A stretch of DNA of 64,000 bases from Metarhizium brunneum. Taxonomy: Eukaryota > Ascomycota > Sordariomycetes > Hypocreales > Clavicipitaceae. The stretch lies in the NCBI RefSeq assembly GCF_013426205.1, contig NC_089425.1, positions 2,604,001-2,668,000 on the forward strand, in the 5' to 3' direction. Both the position numbers and the translations under genes were made by a program. This document shows, in pieces, positions 33,361 through 45,900 of this stretch. The notes beneath the pieces were generated by a model. The model had not been told where the DNA came from and did no database searches. It saw only the letters and a program-made list of their open reading frames with translations. Numbering within the stretch: position 1 is the first letter of the stretch; each line of letters starts with the position of its first letter.

Positions 33361-36300
33361 ATGAGTTCAACAAACTGCGACGGCGTAAACCAGCTCGCCG
33401 CCCCCCACGAACCAACCCCTGAGTATGAAGCCCAGAAGCCCGAGACGGCGACGATAGGCGACCAACATGACCTAGTCAAGACCGACGAGACCGACTCAAG
33501 GGACCGAAATGTGGCTCGGGCGTCGACAGCGGAACCTACGGAGCTCGACGACAAGACGTCTGCCCTTGCCGCCAAAGCTCTCAAATTCATTTCCGAAGCC
33601 ACGCCAGCGACCCTAGCAGGTGTTGCAGTCGCAGCGTCTGCTATGATATATGCCCTCCTCGGCCAAATCGGTCTCTTGTTAATTGGTGCCATCGGTGGTG
33701 TGCTAGCGTTGATCTCGCTAGAAACCAGAAATCCAGCCATTGCGCAAGCCGTGCGGGGAGAAAAGGGACCAGAAGTTCTCGATAGGGTCTGGCTCGATTT
33801 GCAGCAGTGCAAAAGGAATGATTGCAACCAAGATGGCGATTACGAAGAGACTGCCTCTAAGTCCTTTGACGATTTTCGACCAGAAACACGGGACGCCCTA
33901 GGCGGACTTGTGGACGCAGTCATTCGAGACTACGTCAAGTGGTGGTATAGTCCAATTATACCAGGCGACCATTCATTCCCTCTGTCCTGCCGAAAGACGC
34001 TGAACTCGTATCTGCTGTCTATTTCCAATCGAATATCCAAGAAACGACCAGCAGACGCTTTCTTGGATCTACTTGCGAACGGTTCTTCCATCGTCATCGC
34101 GCTGTTATCAGAGCTCGCTGCGGCTTTTGCGGACCTGCCTCCTGAAACGAACATGACCGCAGCAGATGCAGTATACAATTACCTGGCATCGAATCCAGAT
34201 TCTCGACTTGCCAACCTACTCAATCAGAAACAGCAAGCTGCCAAGTTCAGGATGGTAGCTGAGGATCTCTTGGGGTTTCTGGATCAAGGTGTCCAAAACT
34301 GCGATCCAGCTCGGATTTTCCTTCGAGAAATCCTTGCCAATTCTGTGCTTGAGACAACCCTGCAGACTTGCAGCAAGGCCGAATGGATTAATGGATGGAT
34401 TGTGTATCTTCTGGAGGCTGGCGAACCAGACATCAACCAGGCCATTGACGTCGGAATGCAAACTGGCCGTGACACTGGGTCCAACGTGTTTGCAGACATT
34501 GACGGAAATGTAGGCAACATTGGCATTGCAAAGCCTGTAGTGGCTCGTTCAAGTTTGGAATTGGATCGGTCGCGTCGGAAAGAATCACTCGGCCATAAGA
34601 AAAAGTTGAGTAGAGCCGATGAAGAGCTGGAAGGTGCCATGGGAGAAACGAAACGAATGAATGCAATGATTGCTCGAGATGATGAACGACAACAGAGAGA
34701 CGATACCAATCTGGACAGGACAGATACGTCTAATAAGAGTGTAGAGTTGGTGTCAGAATCCCAGGAAACCGGTCAGAAATCACCCGAAACTCCCGAAGAG
34801 CCCGCTGTATTAAAGGGACTGGGTGAAAAGTCGTCTCCCAGAGGCGCGTCGACAGACTCTACCAAGAGTGAAGCAGAGAACACGCCCGTTACGCCCAGAT
34901 CTGGCCTCGAGTCCCCAAGCCAAAAGTCATCACCACAGCGGTCCAGTGAGCAGCACTTTACTTCGTTTGATCAGATTGTGCCACCAGGTCAATCGGAGGA
35001 CAATGACGAGGATGGTCCTCGAAAGGCTCCTCTTACGCTTCATAACGCGTCGTTTACTTTGCACGATGATGCCTCAGGTGACGGCGGCAAGATTCGCAGC
35101 AAACCTAGTTGGGACTATTTAATCCAAGTCGAGCCGTCATCGTCTGCACATACTGGATGGATGATTGTTCGACGTTACTCAGATTTTGAAACGCTACATG
35201 AGATTCTGAGGAGGATTGCAACTATATCTGGAGCCACTGCATTTATGGAGCTGCACAAAGAATTGCCAAGCTGGAAAATACACACAAGAGAGTCTCTCCG
35301 GGGAGAGCTTGAAAGGTACCTGAGGGACGGGTGTTGGTATCAGTCACTGGCTGAGAGTGAAGGCATGAAGCGCTTCCTGGAGAAGTCTCAGGGCCATACA
35401 CACGGTAACTCAAAATCCTTTGGCTGGGAGACTGTTGGCAAGAACATGCTTGACGTTCTTACTATTGCGCCCAAAGGTGCTGTGGAAGGAGGCAAGACAT
35501 TGGTTGGCGGTGTAAGCGGAGTATTCGGCAACATTGCTGGTTTGACTAGGAAATCGACCAGCCAGTCAGTCGATTTGACGGGGTCTGTGAATAGACTATC
35601 TATATCCACGCCGCCTCGAGTGGATTCAGCAAGATCTCCAGCCAGATCAGATAGAGCTAGCATGGACAGCCAACGCTCTTCGATTATCTCCATCCAACCC
35701 GGAAAGATGGCACCAATGTCGCGACGGCCCAGTTACCAGTCCGTAGGCGATATTGACGGTGAGATGGGGAGGATGGGTCGCAGTGCTGAGAGAATCGAGA
35801 CTGGATCTGGCCCAGCAAGTGCACGACCCAGCATGGAGCATAGTAGAGCATCTAGCTTGGCGGCACTTCGGTCACCTTCGACCGTTAGTCTTGATTTCAC
35901 GAAGCTTCCCCCGCCACCAGACGAGATGATGAGTGATTATGAATCATCAGTGAATGGTGATGAAACACAATCGAGACAAAACGATGGTGCGAACATCTAT
36001 CAAACTATTCGCGGTCTACCAAACAGCTCTAGTGCGCCGTCCTTGTCGACCCCGAATAGTGGGAAGAAGACGATGACGAAGCCTGTCAAACAGTACTCGC
36101 AGATGTCGGAGCAAGAAACCAGAGTGGCCGTCGAGCTCCTGTTTGCTGTGATTAATGAGATGTATACTCTTTCGTCTGCATGGAACATTCGCCGCACGCT
36201 TCTGACCGCAGCCAAGTCCTTCCTCCTGAGACCGGGGAATCCGTCATTGCTCACTGTGCAGTCTTTGATCCAGTCATCTGTGCTCGATGCAAACACATCG

Positions 36301-36594
36301 GACGCTGGAATCGCAGCTCAGCTGCGCAAGCTTCGGGAGAATACAATGCCCACAGACCAAGAGAGGGCTACCTGGCCGGAAGAAATGACAGCTGACGAAA
36401 AGGAAAAGTTGGCAATTAAGGCACGCAGGCTTCTCATCCAGAGTGGAGTCCCGGCAGCGTTGATGGGTGTCATGGGACAGGCGGCCACGGGTGAGGCACT
36501 CGGTAGGGTGTTTGACTGCTTGCAGATAGAGGAGGTGGCGAGAGGCCTGATATTTGGACTAATCCTGCAGGGCGTGAGGATTTTAACGCACTGA
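33361..36594 (+). CDS. PXA - PX - nexin C domain protein (sorting-nexin SNX19/Mdm1-like)
   Basis: Intronless, 1077 aa. An acidic N-terminus precedes a hydrophobic hairpin at about residues 84-120 (two membrane segments, likely ER anchor), then a PXA domain at about 175-350 (DFRPETRDALGGLVDAVIRD onward). A long disordered, Ser/Glu-rich region leads to a PX domain at about 555-680, with the phosphoinositide-site motif RRYSDFETLHEIL. A second disordered region follows, then a C-terminal nexin domain from about 914 to the end. The order matches the SNX13/14/19/25 and yeast Mdm1 family of ER-anchored tethers that touch vacuole/endosome membranes. I see no RGS domain between PXA and PX, so the architecture is the SNX19 kind. 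Role in contact sites or lipid handling is by family. Confidence 0.87.
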   Translation: MSSTNCDGVNQLAAPHEPTPEYEAQKPETATIGDQHDLVKTDETDSRDRNVARASTAEPTELDDKTSALAAKALKFISEATPATLAGVAVAASAMIYALLGQIGLLLIGAIGGVLALISLETRNPAIAQAVRGEKGPEVLDRVWLDLQQCKRNDCNQDGDYEETASKSFDDFRPETRDALGGLVDAVIRDYVKWWYSPIIPGDHSFPLSCRKTLNSYLLSISNRISKKRPADAFLDLLANGSSIVIALLSELAAAFADLPPETNMTAADAVYNYLASNPDSRLANLLNQKQQAAKFRMVAEDLLGFLDQGVQNCDPARIFLREILANSVLETTLQTCSKAEWINGWIVYLLEAGEPDINQAIDVGMQTGRDTGSNVFADIDGNVGNIGIAKPVVARSSLELDRSRRKESLGHKKKLSRADEELEGAMGETKRMNAMIARDDERQQRDDTNLDRTDTSNKSVELVSESQETGQKSPETPEEPAVLKGLGEKSSPRGASTDSTKSEAENTPVTPRSGLESPSQKSSPQRSSEQHFTSFDQIVPPGQSEDNDEDGPRKAPLTLHNASFTLHDDASGDGGKIRSKPSWDYLIQVEPSSSAHTGWMIVRRYSDFETLHEILRRIATISGATAFMELHKELPSWKIHTRESLRGELERYLRDGCWYQSLAESEGMKRFLEKSQGHTHGNSKSFGWETVGKNMLDVLTIAPKGAVEGGKTLVGGVSGVFGNIAGLTRKSTSQSVDLTGSVNRLSISTPPRVDSARSPARSDRASMDSQRSSIISIQPGKMAPMSRRPSYQSVGDIDGEMGRMGRSAERIETGSGPASARPSMEHSRASSLAALRSPSTVSLDFTKLPPPPDEMMSDYESSVNGDETQSRQNDGANIYQTIRGLPNSSSAPSLSTPNSGKKTMTKPVKQYSQMSEQETRVAVELLFAVINEMYTLSSAWNIRRTLLTAAKSFLLRPGNPSLLTVQSLIQSSVLDANTSDAGIAAQLRKLRENTMPTDQERATWPEEMTADEKEKLAIKARRLLIQSGVPAALMGVMGQAATGEALGRVFDCLQIEEVARGLIFGLILQGVRILTH

Positions 36595-39500
36595 TGATAT
36601 TGCAAGAGAAACGGGAGTCGATGGTGACGAGTAGCTGCCTGGGGGTGGCAGTTTGAGAAGCAAAATTAACAATTGCTCGTCCAACGGGGACATGCAGCAG
36701 TGGCATTCGCTGCTGAGGACCTTTCAGCGTTCTGAAGGTGTACGATTACATGGCATATCAGGAATGGAATATGAGCAATGGTACCTTTTTTGCCGGCTCG
36801 TTTCATTTTTCTTTGAGACGGTGGTAAAAGCTTTTTTTTGACAAACACAGTGTAACGACTAGACCACAGGTACAACTATACATATGTATTTTAATAGAAT
36901 AGCCACAAATGGCACTGGGTGCTGTTTATCCGTTCTATAGACTGAGCATCTCGGACGTTTCTGCCTGGCGCAACGTGCATAAGCCAAGTTACAAGTTAAA
37001 GCTAGACAGACGATCCAAGAAGAGTGGCGGCAACCAGCGTCGCAAGCCACAGGCGTAATTTCAAGCGAAGCACCGCACTTCGCGCAATATATAGCTTTGT
37101 TTGTTCAATTTCATCCTATTCAACATACGCGGGAGCAAAGGCAAGATGCTTTGGATGACTACCTCTAGGTACCTAGGTAGTTATCTCAGATCTGTATCAC
37201 GTGGATGATGGGCATACAGTCCAACATGACAACATGCAAGTCCACCACACACCTTCGGGTACACATACCTTGGCCTTTCCTGGAAAGGAACCTGCACGTT
37301 GGCCATGATTCTTTTGACCTTGTCGTTTGCGGGGAATTTGGGTAAGCCACGGCTGCCTGCCGTCGGGTCCCCGTCGGCGGTGGCTACACGTTATCGTTTC
37401 GTCTCATGTCCTTCCGATCCCTACTAGTGTCATGTCAGTTGTGCTGATTGACCGACGACCACACCTGACGCGATCGACGGCCAGGGCTGAAAGGGACCGC
37501 GCTCATGGTGACGGCTACGAAACCAGCTTGGGAGGTGTTTGGCCGACGAAGAAGACTGTGTTCGCTTTGGAGAAGAGCGGCGTGCAACCCCTGTGCAAAT
37601 CTTGCGTTTTCAGCAGTTCCGGTGATCTTGTTGGGAGAAACGACAATCATTAATGCCCGCTCCGTGACGCGCTATTTGTCTACGGAGTAGTTGGGCAGGG
37701 TTCAGGCACGGGAGTGGTAGACTAGGAGGGAAAGGGGAAATGTGAGACCGAGTTGGTGGCTTGGATGGCACCGTGGCGTTTCTGCATCGCTTGGAAGAAT
37801 TCACCCTTCGGGGCTCGCCCGTATCAGGTCTGGAGAGACAACTACTCCGTACCCATCCGTCGAAACGAGGCACGACGGAGGATGAGGGGGGCTGGGGGAG
37901 GGGGATCGTCGGTTGACCTGCAACAATCATGGTCGAAGGATGCAAACCCCCGTTCCGCCAATGCGGTATGTAAAGTCCGATCTGGAGAAAGCCGTTCGCC
38001 GTAGCTGACGATGCCCGAGTCACACAGGTACACATGTCCAAGGCGGTGTACGGAGTAGATGGGAGCGAAATGGTCATGGAATGGCGCATACTGTACGTGC
38101 CATGTGGCCCAGGAACGAGGCACATTTGCAGTTCCCCGTTCAAGATGGTGTGACGCACCGCGACGTGACTGGTGTGCGTTCATCGCGGCATGCGGGGGAG
38201 ATCAAAACCGGCGGCGCGCAGTTGCCAAGGAGCCAAGTGACGGGATGACGGGTTTGTGGAATGATCTGGGAATAATCACCAGCGACGACGTCCTGGGACG
38301 GCTGCAGTGTTGCACCGCATCACGGAGACATGTGGTGGTGTAGCACGGAAGGGCTAGGATGCCCAACTTGGCAAGAAACAGAGGCCGAGGCTACAGCAGA
38401 ATGTCGCACCGGCCGCCTTTTGCAGCGCAGTCGAGAAATGAAGAGGCAAGGTTTGCGGAGAGAGAAGAAGGGGTCGACCACCGAGCTGCGTCTTGCTGGG
38501 CGGCCATGCACGTTGGGAGATCGACATGGCCAGAAGCAGAGTCGGAACAAACTAGATTCCCTGCGTTTATTCGCGGGAAATACCAAGTTCGACGACGTAG
38601 CTGGCTTGACGTAGAGAGATACCATGGTGTTGAATTCATGTTACCGTCCTTCCATACTACAGTGAGCTCCTCCGTGGTTCGTGGTTGTTGGTCTTGGGCC
38701 CGTGTGTGACGATATCCCACTTTACGTGCGCTGGCATGCGAAATCAAGGGTAGTAGTAGATTATTCCCAACTTGTTTGTGTCGTCTATATGTCAGGTGGG
38801 AACGTGAATGTCTCTGTAGCGATTTGCAACACCAATAGCGAATCGCAACAGGGGATTCTACATCCCACACCGACCATACATCGTGTATCAATGAGCAACC
38901 TGCATGCTTAGTTGCCTCTACACATGTATATTTCTCATTCACCGTATTTACATTGCAGTTTCAGATTCACCAAGTTGACGGCTGCGCTAGCCTCGGAATG
39001 GATGACGATTGCAACGGTTTCCCTGCATGGATGTCCGGCACCGGCCGTTGTGATCTCGACTCCTCCCGCGGCACGCCGTGTATCCGTCCTTCAACATCGT
39101 TGCTGACCTCCCATTTCCTCATTTGATGCCTCCCCACAAGTTGAAAGGTCGCTCAATTATAGACAAGGTGCGGATAGATGTGGATAGACGAGTGGATAAT
39201 GTGACAACCCAATCTCCAACGTCTGATTACTATTGCAGAAGTGGACTATTGCTACAGGCCGGAGAGAAATTGATATTGACGGTACGTTACAACAAGTTTC
39301 TTTTTTTCTGGCAGTGGACACGCAATTCACAAGTCACAAGGACAGGTACAGTCACGCGACGAGGTGTGTACTACTCCAAAGTGTGGTAATAAAATGGTAT
39401 TTCATAGAAAATAGAGAGACGCTATACATGCTCGCTGTAAATGCCCAAGAAGCCGTGTGAATCGTCATGATTGTGCCTCGCCAAATAGAATTTGCTCAAA

Positions 39501-39778
39501 TATTAGCAATCTTGTGTGGATTATGTGTGTTCCAATAGCGCCGTACTCCAGAAAACAGGTATCATGTAGCAAAGGAAATATTAGGGATAATATGTAAAAG
39601 AGATAAGATGTCGTGTGAAAAAGGTGAGACATATGAAGCGTGAGTGACTAGTGTTCGTAACACGAAACAGAAGTGTGGCGGAATGGTAGGTAGGCCATGT
39701 TGAGTAAATTGAGGAATGTCTGCCTTCGGGCAGGCATCGTATTTCGCTTGTTAGATGTGGTGAAAAGTAAACATGATA
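36595..39778. other. 3.2-kb intergenic region without genes
   Basis: Tail-to-tail spacer between the PXA-PX gene and the Uds1-like gene. No credible coding region on either strand. It contains three TACGGAGTA/TACTCCGTA copies within about 380 bp (37681, 37843, 38049) and a CTAGGTACCTAGGTAG palindrome near 37166-37181. Confidence 0.5.
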
Positions 39779-41838
39779 TTAATGCTTCGCGGCGGATTCA
39801 GGCTTGAAAACAGCAGCGGTAAGGAGGATCTCCCCTTCCGTAGCACCATCTTTGGCTTGGGATGAGATCGGACTGGGAGTGGCATTCTTGCCATCCCTGT
39901 TATTAATATCGGCGGCGTTTGGAGCGAGAATTGCGGCCGTAGCAGATGCAACTCCGGCGGGATGGGGAGGACTAGGATAGTCAACACGGCCGATCAGCTG
40001 CTCGCGGCTTCGTTGCCTCTGGCTCTGAATATCCAGGGAAGCGGTAGACTCGGGCGTTGCCACGCCCATCTTGGAGATTTGGTTCTCCACGTCGGCGAGA
40101 AGTGCGTAGACGTCATCTCCAGCGTATATGCGAATACTCTGAACATCAGACCGCTTCAATGTAACTGTGCTTCCGGCGCGGCTGATGTCGCAGACATTCT
40201 TGGCTGCATCTTCAACGACAGGTTGCTCAATTATTGTGCTCGGGACTTGAGCAACAACCCTTTGCGGGGAGGGCGAAGCACTGTCTGTTCGGCTGGCAAA
40301 ACTTGTCTTTGATGGGCTGCGGGGTGGTGTAGAGAGCTCGCGTGGACCACCAGGAGATTTCACGCTCTGGACTGATTCTGACAAGCCCGGGGTTGATTTT
40401 GCAACGGGAAGCAGGGCGGCAGCTGCAACATGCTCCAATAGCTTTTGGCGAACTCGTGTGCGGCGATTCTCTGCCCGTTCCAACTTCGCGACCCAGTCGT
40501 CAATTGAGGCATCCAATTCGGCCAGTGCCTCCTCTTGTTTGAGCATAGATTCGTGGCTGAACTTGGCAACCCGAGGAGAGCGCAGGTACTGGCAGATACG
40601 TGAATGAAGATTGCGACGTCCGGCACGTAGTGACGTGTATGTTCGGCGTAGATAATCGGTCCTTTCATCGAGGCTGCGAAGTTCCTTTGAGAGGGCATCA
40701 ACGTCTTCAACCCGGAGAACTTCAAATCTTTCAGCCTGGTCCAAGGCCTGCTTCTGGAGAGCTACAACATCATTGAAGCTGAGCTTGTGGGCCGCATCTG
40801 AAGGCTTCCAGCCTTTAGGCAGCTCCTCGAACGCTCTTCTTTCGCAACTCAATGTTTTCTTCGAATCATTGGATTTGAGCGATGACCCATTGGTATTACG
40901 AACTTCAGTCCGCTTTCTGGGTCTACCGCGGTCCATCATACCTGTCGTCGAGGATTCTGAAGCTCCGCGACGATGTTGGTGGATGTGAGATTTTTTCGGT
41001 CCATCCTGACCAGACACGCTCCGGTCACTTTGGCTTGAGAAAATGCTAGATCCGTCCCAAGGCTTCGGAGAGGCACGGTGAGACTCCATAATTGGAGCGG
41101 AAATCGGAGTAGGAAGCGTAGTAGCCGATGAGCAATCACTCGAGGCCGATTTCGGCTGCGACAAGTCCGGCGTAGAAATGCTCGGCGTAATTCGCGGTCG
41201 GCCAAGGGGAGAGTAATCCAAACGAGCACTTCGAGAAGACGACGGAGGTGTGCTATCTGACCTAAGATTATTGCTGGAGACTTTGGACTGCAAGAGGGGA
41301 GCCGGAAGCTCGGCTTTGGGAATAAGTAGAGGCGCCAGCCGATGCGGGAGCGACTGAGACAAGGGAGTTTGTAATGCAGGCTGAGGAAGGGTTCCATTAA
41401 CAACTTTGGTAATGTCAACAGGTAGGGATGTATCTTGGCTGCGCATTGGCACTCGCTGTCTCTCATCTCTTGCGTCTTCTGGGGCACTCGAAGAACGCTC
41501 ATGTAAAGGTGGCCGTCCAGGTATGGTAGCTATATCGACAGTCAGTGGGAGGGTCAAATCGGCTGTATCCGGAAGAGTCAATACTAACGAGAGTCCATTG
41601 CGATTTCTTGGACGGTTGTCATGGGTTCTAGCTCGGGCACGCTGACTTTACGTCGTCTGAGGGGATTATACTGGTTGACCCGGAGGCGCAAGGCCGAACC
41701 CGCAGACCCTTTGTCATTTCTGTCGCTCATTGCCACTGCAAACGCCGCCTCGGGATCCAAGGATTTGCTGATATTCAAGTTCGCAATCGGCTTGTCTTTT
41801 GGGAATAGTTGATATTTGCGTTGCTCTGTCGGCAGCAT
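39779..41838 (-). CDS. Coiled-coil protein, 'up-regulated during septation' (Uds1)-like
   Basis: Exons 41589-41838 and 39779-41529 with a 59-bp intron (GTTAGT donor, CACTGAC branch, TATAG acceptor); 666 aa. The N-terminus reads RKYQLFPKDKP. A long Ser/Pro-rich, probably disordered region follows. A helical, coiled-coil domain occupies about residues 305-460 (LSFNDVVALQKQALDQAE, then SLRAGRRNLHSRICQYL and TRVRQKLLEHVAAAALLP). This matches my memory of the fungal Uds1 domain, named for a septation-induced gene, but the call rests on pattern alone. The C-terminal 200 residues are low-complexity. A cytoskeletal or polarity role is only suggested by that family. Confidence 0.6.
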
Positions 41839-42584
41839 CCTCCAAGCGAATGACTTATCTATTGATGAGGTAGGAGGTGTTGTCTAGGTGGTGTTCGTGT
41901 AAGCTGGAAACCTACACCTACGCGCCGAGCAGGGGAAGATGTAGCAAAAGTTACTCACAGAAAGTATGGGAAGCGTTGGAGACGGCGACTTTGGGACAGA
42001 GCCTGGCTCTATATTGGCGATACATGTCGCGATATGAGCCATTGAGGTGAGTAGACTGTAGAACTGGCACCAAAGTTCAAACCCTGCAATGGTTCCACTT
42101 GTACTTGGAGCTCTACAGAAGGGCAGGTATCACAGAGTCTATGAATAGTCTCAACCCGAGTATTTCAATAGATACGGCTCAGAGAACCACTCATTGTTCA
42201 GCCAGCCAGCTGGGACGGCGTTGGAGGAGTCGGCGCGGACGATATATATCTACGGAACGGCCTTGTTCAAGCCCACATTGGACTTTGTGCGACTAAAATG
42301 GGCCACCCTCAGTCCCATCACCTTAGCCTTGGCTTGGTCAAAGGCAACAGGATCCATGGTGTCATGGTGCCCACCACCCGGATAGAATGTAGGGAACCGT
42401 GCCCCTGGCAAAAGTCCAAGAGACCCTCGATTGTCAAAGTCACTTAGAGGCATGCACAGGCCGGGAATCTGAGACGAAGGTTGCTTTGGTAAGGGTAAGG
42501 TCGCAGTAGGTCGTCTGTATAGCACTGATGCGAGGTGGGGCAAGTTGTTCATCTTCTGATGCAGAACACATCTATATGCCGGTT

Positions 42585-42606
42585 TGTATGTATGTATGTA
42601 TGTATA
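42585..42606. repeat. (TGTA)n microsatellite
   Basis: About 5.5 perfect tetranucleotide units in the gene desert. Confidence 0.9.
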
Positions 42607-42911
42607 GCACAAGACCCCAGTTGTTGCAGCTTGCCCGAGAGGGGATGGAGTCCGTCGAGTTGTTACGGAATACATGGTATTGAAACCAGCTGCAAGACGC
42701 AACACGAGGTCGCCATCGCCCACTCTGACGGACAGACAATCCGAAAGGGACTAGACTCGAACAGCTCGAGCAACCGGCCAGAAACCAGGGTGAAGGAGGC
42801 TGGAACGCCTTCTCTGAGCTCCATGGGGAGTCAAACAGACTCAGACCCCTGACGCCCGTGTATCCCTTGGAGATGGCTCTGAGGGGGCCCCAGTGCGGTT
42901 ATAGATTATCA

Positions 42912-42929
42912 TGGTGGTGGTGGTGGTGG
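42912..42929. repeat. (TGG)n microsatellite
   Basis: Six perfect trinucleotide units, followed by an imperfect extension. Confidence 0.85.
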
Positions 42930-45900
42930 CAGTGGTGGAAGTACTGAAGCATCCGAGTCCCCACGTCCCATCTCCACTACGGCCAGAGTTGCGACAGGGG
43001 TCAGGATACCCCGGCCAACCAATTCTCAATTCTCGCGGAGCCAGATCTGTACGCGATGCCTCGTTTTGACCGTTTTGACAGGCAGCTTCGCCGGCCGTAA
43101 GCTGAGAGGAACCGGTGAGGAGACACAGCGGATTGCGGATAAGGCAAAGGCAATAGCCACCATATGGTAATTTCAGTTTAACGTTGCGTGTATGACGAAA
43201 TTTCTTGGCCTCTCTTTGCTTTTGACTCGGGGCTGTTCCAGAACATGTGTCTCGACTCAGTGACCCCATCCTTCGCTAGCAGCACTGAAGCCTCGTGGCG
43301 GCCGTCGGCGACTCAAAATAACTGAATTTTGTGTCAGTACGGAGTAGGCTCGGTCCAAAGGCACAATATTAAAGATAGAAGCGATAACCACCCGACGACA
43401 GTGCCAACCGCGGGGGCAGAAGAGTCCGAGTCGACTCGTCATGCCGCGGCCAGTACGACATGGTGAAGACAGAGCAAGCCTTATCTGCGGGACGAGAGCG
43501 AGATAGCCAGAGGCTAGGAGCACTGAGTTGATGGTATGGCACCCGTCAGCATCAGTGCGCAGCATTCGCAAATGGTTGATAATCAACTTCGTCAATTGCG
43601 CATGCATCATGCAGATGCTGAAGCAAACGATCGGACTGAGCGGCGTTTGACTCGAGCTCTACATCAATTCTACAACAGATCATGACCCCATGTCCATGTG
43701 TTCCATAAGTCATTGTTTTTTCGGAGCTAGCTTCTCAGAGTAAATGGGGGGTCAATATGGGGGGATATCACCACCTCGCCAATCAACTTGGAAGCCGCCA
43801 AAGTAAAGTATTGGTCGAGAAACTGGCTGAGTTCCAGATAGCTCGGCAGTGGACTGGGAAAGCCTTGTCGATGCATCTCGGTCAATGCGCTTGACCGGGC
43901 CGCTGGCGCAGCAGAAAATGAACAATGGGATGAACCGCAGGCATTGACCAGCGATAGGATCCATATCCTCTGAATAACCAAGGCTCAAAAACCTCCTGCA
44001 AAAAATCTTTTCTAGTATGTGTGCATCCACCCTTGCTGCGTTCTCGCAGTTGCTGCATGTGGTGAGTGGACTATGAGTACCGTGCTGCGTCAAAGCACCA
44101 CTAATGTGACGCTACTAGTAGCAGTCTTGTCTGCGGTTGTGATAAAGAGCCACTGGGGTAGCTGTTTGTAAAACTCCAGTGGTTTTTACTAAGGGCCGAG
44201 GTGCATTAATTAGGCCCATCATCGACCCCCGACCAAACATGCTTCAAGTTTAGGCCACCAAGTGGATTAATTGCATAGGGCACTTGATGCGCATGAACTG
44301 GTTCCCCCGCGATGATGGATCGTCGCTGGTGCCGAAGGAAACAACTATGTATATCCACCAAGACCTCATAGTCATTGCCAAGCGATATTTGAAACAGGAA
44401 TCCTTATGGCTTCTATTGTGGCGTGGAACATATCGGGAGCTGTGTGCCGAGATACTCGAAGACGACGAAGAAATGTAAATCCCAGCTGAAAAACGTCCAA
44501 GGCAAGGCGAGGGGTAGATGATGTTATGGCATAAGTTCTTCGTTTCACAAACAATAATCCAACGCCGTTCACATTGGGGCCGGAACTGGCTTCCGAGTTG
44601 GTTGATGGCTCGAACGAGAATGATGCCTAGTCTGCGTGCCACCCAAAATTCCTGGCCTGTTGTCGATTTGTATTAGTTTGAGAATCGTCCATAGTCGTCA
44701 CACATCAACCTGAATCGCAGAAATGGATGTGTCTAGTACCTTGATCAAGACTCACCTGAAATGGGAGCCCCGTCTGGAGCCTAGAGGGCTATTTTGTAGA
44801 CAGGACTGCCGGGAGCGTCCACACACTAGCCGGCAAAAACTGTGATGAGCAAAGAGGCACCGCATGAAATGCTATCCTAGAAGGTGTCATGGAATACGGC
44901 CTACACCCACTTTATTAGAAACCGGAAGAGGAGGTGACTTAGTAAAGTCTGCGGCAGCTGAGTCAAGGTGTCGTGAGATGTAAACTTCTCCCACTTCAGG
45001 TATTAACTGAGTCAAGTTCTTTCACCCGCTAAGAAAGAGCATGGGCAGATAGAAGCAGACATCGACACTCGCCAAGACGAGGTTGTACCGGATGTCAAAT
45101 CACCGTGGCCATCGTCAACTTCCCCAAAGTAATTGGTGCCTTAATGCCTGGATGCCTTAGGGCCCGCCAGCTGCTTGGCAGCTGCCTGCCAGCTAACTAA
45201 CGTGACTCCAGTGGACACTGTAAACCACGAGGAAGCTCTCTCAGCCTTCCAAGCAAAAGTTTTATTGTGACCTAGCAACATTTCCATCTGATATAGACGC
45301 GAAATGCTTCGATATTTCTCTTTCAAGCACTTTATATGCCGCAGATCACCAACCGACATCATTGTTTCCTATCGCCTGACGACATCAAGTCATTATCCAT
45401 GGCGCAGCTTACTGATTTCTGAAGCGGATGAATTCCAGTGTTCGATACAACAGCAACCGCGTTTGGGCAAGGCATCCTGGGAATATGACAAAGGTTAGTT
45501 TTGGGCATGGACCCATCCAGAACAGCAATCCTCTAGTCACTGGTCAACCCTTGTTTCCATATTGAAGCTTCTTGGTTGACAACATTTGGACAATATGTGG
45601 GCACGGGCCTGGGGTAAGCGGATGTGCCATTGAGGATGGACAATATTAGCTCACCTTTGGGCATACATACATACAGATTCAGCAATCATGTCCAAACCAC
45701 ACTGAATTTGGTACAGTGTCCGTGTGTCTGTCTCGGTGTCGTTGCAGCTGCCATGTGTGGTGAGTGATATATCACGGGCTTGATCTAGCTCCCAAATATG
45801 TGACGGTGGTTGCACTACTAACGAACCACAGGGAAGACGGCATGTGGACGAGTCGCGCGGCACAAAGCGATTGGCGGTTCAGAAACCGCGCCACAAGAGA

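Noticed and set aside
36595..39778. Several 180-codon frames on the minus strand
   Set aside because: They start at non-ATG codons, overlap each other in different frames and have random-like composition.
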